Shown here piece after piece: positions 9,679 through 16,876 of a DNA stretch of 41,021 bases. The notes beneath the pieces are model-generated. The model was not told the DNA's origin, did not search any database, and worked only from the letters and a program-made list of their open reading frames with translations. Position 1 is the stretch's first letter. Every line of letters starts with the position of its first letter. Location of the stretch: assembly GCA_001464065.1 (NCBI GenBank), contig LNDN01000046.1:1-41021 (forward strand), given 5' to 3'. The position numbers and the translations under genes were made by a program. The stretch comes from Acidobacteria bacterium Ga0077522. Lineage in GTDB: Bacteria > Acidobacteriota > Vicinamibacteria > Vicinamibacterales > Vicinamibacteraceae.

Positions 9679-10848
9679 CAGTGCCTGATCCACGTCCGCG
9701 ATGAGGTCCTCGAGCGTCTCGATGCCGACCGACAGGCGCACCATGCCTGGCGTGACATCGGCCCGCGCCAGTTGCTCGTCGGTCCAGCCGTACTGCGACG
9801 TCAGCACCGGCAGCCCCGCCAGGCTCTCCACCCCGCCCAGACTCGTGGCGCGCTTGAAGACCTCAATGCGATCGAAGAACCGGCCCGCCGCCTCGAGGCC
9901 CCCGGGCAGCTCGATGGTGACCATGCCGCCGAACCCGCGCATCTGGGCCGCCGCGATACCGTGGTCGGGATGCGATGGCAGGCCCGGGTAGAGCACCCGC
10001 GTCAGGCGCCGATCGCCGTCGAACGCCCGCGCCAGCGCGAGGGCATTGGCGTTGTGGCGCTCCATCCGCACCTCGAGCGTCTTGAGACCGCGCCCCACCA
10101 GCGAGGCGGCCGCCGGATCCAGCATCGCGCCAATCAGCTTGCGCGCCGGAAGCAGCGCGTCCACGAGCGTCCGAGCCCCCATCACCGCGCCAGCCGTGAC
10201 GTCGCTGTGCCCGTTGAGGTACTTGGTCACGCTGTGCATCACCAGGTCGACGCCGAGCGTCAGCGGCTGCTGGTTGTACGGCGTGGCGAACGTGTTGTCC
10301 ATCACCGACCGCACGCTCGCAGCACGGCACGCGCCGGCCAGCCGCGCGATGTCGAGGCACCGCAGCGTGGGATTGATCGGCGACTCGAACCACACCAGCT
10401 TCGTCCGCGGGCCGATCGCGGCGGTGGGGTCGCGGAGCGCGTCGAGCTCGAGCAGACGCGCGGTGATGCCGAAGCGCGGCAGGAACGACTGCAGCAGGTG
10501 GAAGGTGCCGCCGTAGATCGCGGCGCTGCACAGCACCTCGTCACCGGCGGAGAGCAATCCGAGCATCGTGCTGGCGATCGCGCCCATGCCCGACCCGAAG
10601 ACCATCGCGGCCTCGGCCTGCTCGGCCTCGGCGAGCTTGGCCTCGAGTGCATGCGTGGACGGGTTGTCGTAGCGCGAATAGAGATACTTCCCCGTCGACC
10701 CGTCGATGTACGCCTGCAGGTCGGCCGTCGAGTCGAACAGGAACGTCGTCGTCTCGTAGATCGGCGTCGTGAGCGGCGCGGCGTGCGGCTGCGCGCCCTC
10801 GGCCGTGTGAATCAGGCGGGTCGCCAGACCCTGACGAGTGGTAGGCAT
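9673..10848 (-). CDS. PLP-dependent trans-sulfuration enzyme (cystathionine gamma-synthase/lyase family)
   Basis: The 391-residue protein belongs to the Cys/Met metabolism PLP family. Signs are SRYDNPSTHALEAKLAEAE (58-76), the glycine-rich FGSGMGA (84-90), the aspartate that binds the PLP ring nitrogen in MDNTFATPYNQQPL (D184) and the Schiff-base lysine in HSVTKYLNGHSDVTAG (K209). The family includes cystathionine gamma-synthase, cystathionine gamma-lyase, methionine gamma-lyase and O-acetylhomoserine sulfhydrylase; I cannot separate them by eye, so no symbol is given. The ATG at 10848 is 4 bases after the patatin-like gene's stop, so it is probably co-transcribed with that gene and greA. Its last codon and stop lie inside a tandem repeat unit. 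Confidence 0.93.
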   Translation of the reverse strand: MPTTRQGLATRLIHTAEGAQPHAAPLTTPIYETTTFLFDSTADLQAYIDGSTGKYLYSRYDNPSTHALEAKLAEAEQAEAAMVFGSGMGAIASTMLGLLSAGDEVLCSAAIYGGTFHLLQSFLPRFGITARLLELDALRDPTAAIGPRTKLVWFESPINPTLRCLDIARLAGACRAASVRSVMDNTFATPYNQQPLTLGVDLVMHSVTKYLNGHSDVTAGAVMGARTLVDALLPARKLIGAMLDPAAASLVGRGLKTLEVRMERHNANALALARAFDGDRRLTRVLYPGLPSHPDHGIAAAQMRGFGGMVTIELPGGLEAAGRFFDRIEVFKRATSLGGVESLAGLPVLTSQYGWTDEQLARADVTPGMVRLSVGIETLEDLIADVDQALK

Positions 10849-10852
10849 GCGA

Positions 10853-12364
10853 TTACGTGAGAGGAAGGTCGTCTACCACCGGCGCAGACGAGGAGGAAGG
10901 CGCGGCGGGCTCGAGCCCGTCGGCGCTGCCGCCGACCACCGGCACGATGAACTGCGCATAGGCATCGTCGTAGCCGCGGCGCACCAGTTCACCGAGGACG
11001 GCGTGGCGATCGGAACGGGCGTCGTGCACACCGGCCAGGTCGAACGGCCCGAGCGGATTGTGCACGGGCTGCACGTGGTAGACGCTGGTGAAGCGATCGA
11101 AGAACGCCGTGGAGGCGTCGCGCACGCTCGCACTCTCGTGTCCGGCGATCGCCTGCCCGAGCCAGGCCCGCGGGTCGGCCCGGCGCGAGGCCAGCCCGTG
11201 TGGGCCCGACAGCGGCGATGCCGCGCTCACGAGGATGACCTGCTCGGCGCCCGCGGCCGAGACCTCTTCGAGCAGGCGAACGAGGGCCTCGGGCCGATCG
11301 GCCACCAGATGGGTCTCGCCACGCCAGGCCCCCTCGAGCGGGAACGTGATCGGGTGCGGTTCGGCGGCCAGCGGCACGGCGAGGGCGGCACTGAGGCCGT
11401 CCATGGCCAGATCGCGCCCCGGCCCCAGCAGGTCGATGACCTCGCTCGCCCGCACGCCATCGGCGTCCTCGGCGAAGAAGCGACGACGCCAGGTGTCCTG
11501 CAGGGCGGCGAAGACGAGATCGCGTCGGGTGTCGAGGTCGTGGACGACGAACAGCAACTCGGCCGACCCGGGCTGGCCGAGCCCATCGCCGATCATCTCG
11601 ACGAATCGCCGACTCAACTCGTGTCGGTCGGCGCTGCGCCCGCCTCCGGAGGCCGGACCGCTCCACAGGGCCTGCGCGAAGTGCCTGACAGCCGGCTGCG
11701 CATCCAGGGGGGACCCGAGCGCGATCCACCACGGGCGTCCTTCGACGCGACGGCGGCCACGACTGCGCACGCGCAGGACGTACTCGCCAGCCAGGAAGAG
11801 CGCGGCGCCGAGCAGCGACAGCACCGCGACGCGTGGGATGACCTGCGCGAACAACGTGTGGTTGAAGGTCGCCGCGATCGTCTCGACGAAGAGGCCGGCG
11901 ACCCGACCGTCACGGTCGAGCCCGCTCAGCTGGACGATGTAGGCCAGGGGATACAGCAGCGCCGCGATCACCTGCACCAGCACGGGGATGGCGAGCACGA
12001 AGAACGACAGGCTCAGCGCCCACCCGACGACTCGCCACGGCAGGCGCCAGCCGTAGAGACGCGACGCGCGCGGTCCGCTCCAGGCCCCGGAGGGCTGCCA
12101 GAGCCGAGTGCCGCCGTCGAGCGCGGCGAGCATCGCACTGGCCACGCCCATGCCACGCCCCGCCACGAGATCGACCTTGACGCCCGCCTCGGCGAGCGCC
12201 TTCATCACGCCGGCGTGATAGGCCCCGGCGCTGCCCGTGCCCGTGAAGACGAGCGCGGTGCGCAGCCGGGGCGCATACGGCGTGCCTGGAGCAGCGTCAC
12301 CGTGCGGGGCGGCGCTAGTCGTGAATGGTGACGAGTTTGATGAGCTCGAAGGAGCGCTGGCCAT
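10853..12364 (-). CDS. patatin-like membrane protein lacking the nucleophile serine
   Basis: The N-terminal part has the patatin fold signature: a beta-strand and glycine-rich oxyanion-type loop, LVFTGTGSAGAYHAGVM (38-54), then the nucleophile-elbow position VAGRGMGVASA (67-77). Active patatins have G-x-S-x-G there; this protein has G-R-G-M-G, so Gly71 replaces Ser. I also see no clear C-terminal DG[GA] motif with the catalytic Asp. Two strongly hydrophobic regions (about 103-141 and 160-188) would anchor it in the membrane, which is unusual for patatins. The start at ATG 12364 overlaps greA by 50 bases; no later in-frame start precedes the patatin loop. It may bind rather than hydrolyse lipid (inference). 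About 503 residues. Confidence 0.75.
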   Translation of the reverse strand: MASAPSSSSNSSPFTTSAAPHGDAAPGTPYAPRLRTALVFTGTGSAGAYHAGVMKALAEAGVKVDLVAGRGMGVASAMLAALDGGTRLWQPSGAWSGPRASRLYGWRLPWRVVGWALSLSFFVLAIPVLVQVIAALLYPLAYIVQLSGLDRDGRVAGLFVETIAATFNHTLFAQVIPRVAVLSLLGAALFLAGEYVLRVRSRGRRRVEGRPWWIALGSPLDAQPAVRHFAQALWSGPASGGGRSADRHELSRRFVEMIGDGLGQPGSAELLFVVHDLDTRRDLVFAALQDTWRRRFFAEDADGVRASEVIDLLGPGRDLAMDGLSAALAVPLAAEPHPITFPLEGAWRGETHLVADRPEALVRLLEEVSAAGAEQVILVSAASPLSGPHGLASRRADPRAWLGQAIAGHESASVRDASTAFFDRFTSVYHVQPVHNPLGPFDLAGVHDARSDRHAVLGELVRRGYDDAYAQFIVPVVGGSADGLEPAAPSSSSAPVVDDLPLT

Positions 12365-12782
12365 TGGGGGTGGGCACCGTGACCTCGTCGCCCTCTTCCT
12401 TGCCGAGCAGCGCACGGCCGATCGGAGACGCCGTCGAGATCATGCCCTTGGCCGCGTCGGCGTCCTCGGGCATGACGAGCTGATAGACGACGGTCTCGCC
12501 GTCCTCGCGCAGGGTCACCGTGGACCCGAACGCGACCTTGCCCGTCGGGATCTTGTCGAGGTTGATCAACGAGATGTCGGCCATGCGCTTCTTGAGCATG
12601 CCGATGCGGGCCTGGAGGAAGGTCTGCCGTTCCTTCGCGGCCTGGTACTCCGCATTCTCGCGCAGGTCGCCGAGCTCACGCGCACGCTGGATCTCCTTGG
12701 GGAGCTCCGTCTTGAGCTCGCGATCCAGGGCGGAGATCTCGTCTTCGAACTTCCTGAGCAGCTGCGCTTTGACTTCTAGCAC
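12315..12782 (-). CDS. greA: transcription elongation factor GreA
   Basis: GreA rescues backtracked RNA polymerase by stimulating transcript cleavage. The N-terminal coiled coil carries the tip segment LGDLRENAEYQAAKERQ with its acidic residues; the C-terminal FKBP-like domain includes STASPIGRALLGKEEGDEV and ends FELIKLVTIHD. A GTG at 12782, with a GGGA stretch about 10 bases upstream, gives 155 residues, matching the family's usual length of about 158. An ATG at 12830 would add 16 residues (VRLRYPAVPSPGTTY...) that do not look like GreA. It heads a minus-strand operon with the patatin-like and trans-sulfuration genes. Confidence 0.92.
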   Translation of the reverse strand: MLEVKAQLLRKFEDEISALDRELKTELPKEIQRARELGDLRENAEYQAAKERQTFLQARIGMLKKRMADISLINLDKIPTGKVAFGSTVTLREDGETVVYQLVMPEDADAAKGMISTASPIGRALLGKEEGDEVTVPTPNGQRSFELIKLVTIHD

Positions 12783-12851
12783 GTATGTCGTTCCCGGCGA
12801 TGGCACGGCGGGATATCGCAAGCGCACCATGCACTTGCGAGTCCGCGTCTG

Positions 12852-12880
12852 TTGGGCCAACGACGCGGAAATCTTACCAT
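12852..12880 (+). promoter_or_regulatory. possible promoter of the SpoU methyltransferase gene
   Basis: TTGGGC (12852-12857) and TACCAT (12875-12880) are separated by 17 bases and sit about 30 bases before the ATG at 12912, in the gap divergent from greA. The match to consensus is only moderate (3/6 and 4/6). Confidence 0.3.
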
Positions 12881-12911
12881 AGGGGTGCACGGCGGACTGC
12901 CCGCCTCCGCC

Positions 12912-13760
12912 ATGACCGATCCCACACTCACCAGTCGTCGTCATCCACTCGTCGCGCGCTGCCGCGACGCCGCCGACGGTCATGCCGATGAGGTCCTCCT
13001 CGAAGGACCGCATCTGGTGGCCGACGCCCTCCGTGCCGGGGTGGCCCTCGCCGTCGTCCTCGTCGCGGAAGGCGCCGACGCACGTCCGGACGTCGCCGCC
13101 ATCGTGCAGGACGCCCGCCGACGGGGGCATCTCATCCAGCGCGTCACTCTCGGCGTGCTCGATGCCGCGAGTCCGACCCGCACGCCGGTGGGCATCGTGG
13201 CGCTCGCGTCCGTGCCCCTGCGTGACCCGGCGGCGTTGCTGCACCCTGCCCCCGCGCTCGTCACGGTCGCGATCGGCATCCAGGACCCCGGCAATGTCGG
13301 CACGCTCATCAGGAGCAGCGAGGCCGCGGGGGCCACGGGGTTCCTCGCGACCGGCGGCACCGCCCACCCGCTCGGCTGGAAGGCGCTGCGCGGCGCAATG
13401 GGCAGTTCGCTCCGTCTCCCCGTCGCGCGCGTGGCCGAGACGATGACGGGACTGGAGGCGCTGCAGCACGCCGGCCTGCGACTCGTCGCCCTGGACGCCA
13501 CTGGTGAGGTCGACCTGCACACCGCCGATCTCGAGGGGCCGCTCGCCGTCTGCGCCGGCGCCGAGGGCGCCGGTCTGCCCGAGGCCGTGCTGGCGATGGC
13601 CGACGTCCGGCTCCGCATCCCCATGCACCCGCCGGTCGAGTCGCTCAACGTCGGCGTGGCGACCAGCCTGGTGCTGTTCGAAATCGCGCGACAACGCCGC
13701 GCCGCGGCCACGGGCGACGCTGTGGGTAGGGGCGACGCTGTGGGTAGGGCCGGCCCCGGT
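12912..13760 (+). CDS. SpoU/TrmH-family RNA 2'-O-methyltransferase; no stop codon of its own before rarA
   Basis: A SAM-dependent trefoil-knot (SPOUT) enzyme that methylates ribose in rRNA or tRNA. After an N-terminal substrate-binding segment (DEVLLEGPHLVADALRAG), motif 1 is GIQDPGNVGTLIRSSEAAGA, motif 2 is GAMGSSLRLPV, and motif 3 is CAGAEGAGLPEA then IPMHPPVESLNVGVATSLVL, so the catalytic domain is complete to FEIARQRR. The frame has no stop there; it stays open through all of rarA to 15179. A TAG in another frame lies at 13727-13729, so a one-base deletion just upstream would explain the loss. The end given here is the base before the last one preceding rarA, not a real stop. An 18-base tandem duplication (13714-13749) lies at the junction. 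Confidence 0.75.
13714..13757. repeat. 18-base tandem duplication with a REP-like fragment
   Basis: GCGACGCTGTGGGTAGGG occurs at 13714-13731 and again from 13732. The second copy continues into GGGCCGGCC, so its end (GGGTAGGGCCGG) matches the flank and first arm of the dispersed hairpin family seen at 33734 and 40771. It looks like a truncated member of that family. It lies across the end of the SpoU methyltransferase gene, just before the rarA start. Confidence 0.7.
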
Positions 13761-13761
13761 C

Positions 13762-15132
13762 ATGAGCGAACCGAGCCTGTTCCCGAGCAGCGGCGATCGC
13801 CACGACGCGGGCCCGCGCCCCACCGGGCACGTGCCGCTGGCCGACCGCATGCGTCCGCGCACCATCGACGAGATCGTCGGCCAGGAGGCGCTGCTCGCCC
13901 CCGGGCGGCCGTTGCGCGAAGCCATCGATCGCGACGTCCTGCAGTCGGTGATCCTGTGGGGACCACCGGGCACGGGCAAGACCACCCTGGCGCGCGCCAT
14001 CGCCAATGCGACAGCGGCGCGTTACGTGTCGTTCAGCGCCGTGCTGTCGGGCGTCAAGGACGTCAAGCAGGTGATGACCGATGCCGCACTGGCCCGTCAG
14101 CGCGACGGCGCTCGCACAGTGGTGTTCGTCGACGAAATCCACCGGTTCAACCGGGCCCAGCAGGACGCCTTCCTCCCCCACGTCGAAGCCGGCGACATCG
14201 TCCTCGTCGGGGCCACCACGGAGAATCCCTCGTTCGAGGTCAATGCCGCGCTGCTGTCGCGGTCCAAGGTCTTCGTGCTGGCGTCGCTCACGCCCGAGGC
14301 CATCGCCACCATCCTCGAGCGGGCCCTGACCGACGCCGAGCGCGGGCTCGGCGCGGGCGACGTGCAGGTCGAGGACGGGGTGCTCCGCGCCATCGCCGTC
14401 CATGCCAACGGCGACGCGCGCAGCGCCCTCAACCTGCTCGAACTGGCGGTCAGCGTGGTACCCGACGCCGCCCCGCGTCTGTTGACCCGCGAGCACCTGT
14501 CCCCGCTGGTCGCTCGCCGCACGCTGCGGTACGACAAGGGCGGCGAGGAGCACTTCAACCTCATCTCGGCCCTGCACAAGTCGCTGCGCAACAGCGATCC
14601 CGATGCCGCCGTCTACTGGCTCGCCCGCATGCTGGAATCGGGCGAGGACCTGATGTACGTGGCGCGCCGGCTCGTCCGCTTCGCGTCGGAGGACATCGGC
14701 AACGCCGACCCGCAGGCCCTGCCCCTCGCCATCGCCGCGCAGCAGGCGGCACACCTGCTCGGCCTGCCCGAGGCCAACACGGCCCTGTCGCAAGCGGCGC
14801 TGTACCTGGCCACCGCGCCGAAGAGCAACGCCGTGTACGTCGCCTACAACGACGCGGCCGACGCCGCCAGGCGGGACGAGGCCGAACCGGTCCCGCTGCA
14901 CCTGCGCAATGCGCCAACGCGGCTGATGAAGCAGCTCGACTACAGCAAGGGCTACGAGTACGCCCACGATGCGGCCGACGCCATCACCGGCATGGACTGC
15001 CTGCCGCCGGCCCTGCAGGGGCGGCAGTTCTACCGCCCGACCGACCGCGGCTTCGAAAAGGAAATCGCGCGGCGACTCGAGGGCTGGCGCGAGATCAAGC
15101 GGAAACGTCGAACGCCGAACGCCGAACGATGA
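13762..15132 (+). CDS. rarA: replication-associated recombination protein A (MgsA/WRNIP1 family AAA+ ATPase)
   Basis: RarA acts at stalled replication forks. The 456-residue protein has the family start SLFPSSGDR...PLADRMRPRTIDEIVGQ, Walker A GPPGTGKTT (67-75), Walker B VVFVDEIHRFN (120-130), sensor-type VGATTENPSFEVNAALLSR, and the C-terminal tetramerisation part (LISALHKSLRNSDPDAAVYW; QALPLAIAAQQAAH; YVAYNDA). The ATG at 13762 gives the conserved N-terminus; no strong Shine-Dalgarno sequence is seen. The last residues (RRTPNAER) are encoded by a tandem 7-base repeat and are likely a lineage-specific tail. Confidence 0.96.
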   Translation: MSEPSLFPSSGDRHDAGPRPTGHVPLADRMRPRTIDEIVGQEALLAPGRPLREAIDRDVLQSVILWGPPGTGKTTLARAIANATAARYVSFSAVLSGVKDVKQVMTDAALARQRDGARTVVFVDEIHRFNRAQQDAFLPHVEAGDIVLVGATTENPSFEVNAALLSRSKVFVLASLTPEAIATILERALTDAERGLGAGDVQVEDGVLRAIAVHANGDARSALNLLELAVSVVPDAAPRLLTREHLSPLVARRTLRYDKGGEEHFNLISALHKSLRNSDPDAAVYWLARMLESGEDLMYVARRLVRFASEDIGNADPQALPLAIAAQQAAHLLGLPEANTALSQAALYLATAPKSNAVYVAYNDAADAARRDEAEPVPLHLRNAPTRLMKQLDYSKGYEYAHDAADAITGMDCLPPALQGRQFYRPTDRGFEKEIARRLEGWREIKRKRRTPNAER

Positions 15133-15153
15133 GGCGGGAGTCGGGAGGCGGGG
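15105..15153. repeat. heptanucleotide repeat at the 3' end of rarA
   Basis: From 15105 the 7-mer AACGCCG is repeated with variants (AACGTCG, AACGCCG twice, AACGATG) and encodes the last residues and stop of RarA. After the stop a second heptad type follows: GGGAGTC, GGGAGGC, GGGG. The same GGGAGTC type occurs at 33680-33707. Confidence 0.7.
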
Positions 15154-15179
15154 CGTTCCGTCGTCGTCGCCAGTCGTAG

Positions 15180-15199
15180 CCGCCGGACTTGTCCGGCGG
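15180..15199. terminator. hairpin between the convergent rarA and SAM methyltransferase genes
   Basis: Arms CCGCCGGA and TCCGGCGG enclose the loop CTTG. It stands in the 87-base gap between two genes that end towards each other, so it may terminate both. There is no U-tract on either side. It is a different sequence type from the GGGTAGGG-flanked hairpins elsewhere in the window. Confidence 0.5.
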
Positions 15200-15219
15200 A
15201 GTCGGGGCGGGCCTCGCCG

Positions 15220-15972
15220 CTACACCCGTCCGGCCAGCACGGTGAGCGGCCAGTCGACGTCGACCGGCCTGTCCGGATCGCCCCAGACCTCGCGCAGCGC
15301 ACGTTCCACCGGGGCCACGGGGTCGCCGCCCTCCGCGGCCGCGAGACGCGCCGTCGCCGACCAGCTGCGCAGGAACCCGGCGACCTGGAGCAGTGTCCAC
15401 TGGCTGTGCATGTGAAACGCGGGCGTGGCGAGACGCGCGAACGGAAACGCCAGGTCGCGGTAGCCGTTTTCGACGTGAACTCGTTCCGGCGGCCACCACG
15501 AGGCGCACGTCACGTAGTGATACTCGCGGACGATCGCCTCCGCCTCCTTCAGGCCGAGCGTGAAGGCCCCATACGTCCACGCGGCGATCACGCCACCGGG
15601 CCGCAGCACGCGCGCCACCTCGGCATGGAACGCCGGCAGCGGGAACCAGTGCAGCGCCTGTGCGACCGTGACCAGCGCGACGCTGGCCGCCGCGAGCCCC
15701 GACGCCTCGGCGGCGGCCTGCCGGTACTCCACGCGCGGATGCGGCTCCGCGTGCGCCAGTTGCCCGGCGCTGGCGTCGGTGGCCACCACACGTGCGAAGT
15801 GCGCGGCCAGCGCCACCGACGCCTGACCGTTGCCTGCGCCGCAGTCCCACGCCAGGTCTGACGCCGGGGCCTGCGCCGCCACCCACGCAAACAGCTCGGG
15901 CGGATAGGTCGGGCGACTCTCGACGTACTGCCGCGAGACGCCCCCGAAGTGATCGGAGAAGGGATGGGTCAC
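15220..15972 (-). CDS. class I SAM-dependent methyltransferase
   Basis: A 250-residue small-molecule type methyltransferase. SAM-binding motif I is LAWDCGAGNGQAS; an acidic residue after strand 2 (VVATDASAGQL) would hold the SAM ribose; VALVTVAQALHWF and VLRPGGVIAAW are the post-motif signatures of the Methyltransf_11 group. The N-terminus DHFGGVSRQYVESRPTYPPEL resembles trans-aconitate and related methyltransferases, but the substrate is not predictable. It starts with GTG at 15972. It is divergent from the GNAT gene (34-base gap) and convergent with rarA. Confidence 0.9.
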   Translation of the reverse strand: MTHPFSDHFGGVSRQYVESRPTYPPELFAWVAAQAPASDLAWDCGAGNGQASVALAAHFARVVATDASAGQLAHAEPHPRVEYRQAAAEASGLAAASVALVTVAQALHWFPLPAFHAEVARVLRPGGVIAAWTYGAFTLGLKEAEAIVREYHYVTCASWWPPERVHVENGYRDLAFPFARLATPAFHMHSQWTLLQVAGFLRSWSATARLAAAEGGDPVAPVERALREVWGDPDRPVDVDWPLTVLAGRV

Positions 15973-15994
15973 CTGGCCAGCATACCGGGCCGGC

Positions 15995-16000
15995 TATGAT
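15995..16000 (+). promoter_or_regulatory. -10-like element immediately upstream of the GNAT gene
   Basis: TATGAT ends 6 bases before the ATG at 16007, so a transcript would start at or next to the start codon (leaderless). No clear -35 is seen at the expected distance. Confidence 0.4.
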
Positions 16001-16006
16001 GCCCGC

Positions 16007-16756
16007 ATGCGCCCCTCCGCCCTGCGCGCGTCCCCCACCGACGTGCTGCCCTGGCGTGCGCTGTTCCTGCACGAACTGCACGCGCAGTGCCGCTACGACG
16101 CCTGCCATCGACGTGGATGGGCCGATGCGTGGCTGCTCCACCTCGACGATCGCCCCGTCGGGTACGCGGCCGCAAAGGGCCTCGACGCCCTCACGGCCCG
16201 CGACGCCCTCTTCGAGTGGTACGTCGCGCCGCCGTGCCGTGACCACGTCATCCCTCTGGCCACCGCCCTCGTCGCGGCCTCCAGTGTCACCGCCGTCGAG
16301 TGCCAGACGAACGACCCGTGCCTCTTCCCGGTCGCGCAGGCCCTGGCACCGATGCGGCGTCCCACCACGGTGTTGTTCGAGGCGCCGGCGACGTCGCAGC
16401 CGCGCCGGTCGAGAGACACCCAGCTGCGGCTCCGCGGCGACGACCAGACGTTCCCCCATACCTTCGAGCCTGTCGGCGACCACGTGCTCGACATCGACGG
16501 CGACATCGTCGGCACAGGCGGGTGGCTGACCCACTACAACCCGCCCTTTGCCGACATCTACATGGAGGTCGCGCCGGCCCATCGGCGCAAGGGCTACGGC
16601 ACCCGGCTGGTCGCCGGGCTCATCGAGGCCTGCTGGCTCGCAGGCCACATCCCGGCGGCGCGCTGCAGCATCGACCACGTCGCCTCGCGCGCGACGCTGC
16701 ATGCCGCCGGCATGCGCGAAGTCGGGCAGGTGGTGGTCGGCACGATCGACACCTGA
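16007..16756 (+). CDS. GNAT-family N-acetyltransferase
   Basis: A 249-residue two-part protein. The C-terminal half has the GNAT acetyl-CoA signature: IYMEVAPAHRRKGYGTRLVAGLIEA (the R-x-x-G-x-G loop that holds the pyrophosphate), preceded by GDIVGTGGWLTHYNPPFADI and followed by a typical C-terminal strand. The N-terminal half (PTDVLPWRALFLHELHAQCR; PVGYAAAKG) looks like a degenerate, duplicated GNAT-like domain. The acceptor is unknown. The ATG at 16007 has no Shine-Dalgarno sequence and lies 6 bases after a -10-like hexamer. Confidence 0.88.
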   Translation: MRPSALRASPTDVLPWRALFLHELHAQCRYDACHRRGWADAWLLHLDDRPVGYAAAKGLDALTARDALFEWYVAPPCRDHVIPLATALVAASSVTAVECQTNDPCLFPVAQALAPMRRPTTVLFEAPATSQPRRSRDTQLRLRGDDQTFPHTFEPVGDHVLDIDGDIVGTGGWLTHYNPPFADIYMEVAPAHRRKGYGTRLVAGLIEACWLAGHIPAARCSIDHVASRATLHAAGMREVGQVVVGTIDT

Positions 16757-16818
16757 CACGCCCGTCCCGAGCATGCCCGGCGTCTGGAGCCGGCTGTTCG
16801 GCGCCCGGTGGCCGATTT

Positions 16819-16874
16819 CGGTTCCCGGTTGCCCGTTCCCGGTTGCCCGTTCCCGGTTCCCGGTTCCCGTCTCC
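16819..16874. repeat. tandem heptanucleotide repeat downstream of mutL
   Basis: Eight consecutive 7-base units, CGGTTCC, CGGTTGC, CCGTTCC, CGGTTGC, CCGTTCC, CGGTTCC, CGGTTCC and CGTCTCC, run up to 3 bases from the mutL stop, in the gap between the convergent GNAT and mutL genes. On the minus strand they read GGAACCG-like, of the same general type as the GGGAGTC units near aspS. Confidence 0.85.
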
Positions 16875-16876
16875 CG

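Noticed and set aside
12783-12830. GreA start at ATG 12830
   Set aside because: The added 16 residues do not resemble GreA N-termini and no ribosome binding site precedes it. GTG 12782 gives the normal length, although the ATG cannot be fully excluded.
13760-15179. Continuation of the SpoU methyltransferase as a real 755-residue protein
   Set aside because: The continuation is an Arg/Pro/Gly-rich translation of rarA in another frame, with no domain signature. It is treated as missing-stop readthrough rather than a genuine domain, though it is reported as a finding.
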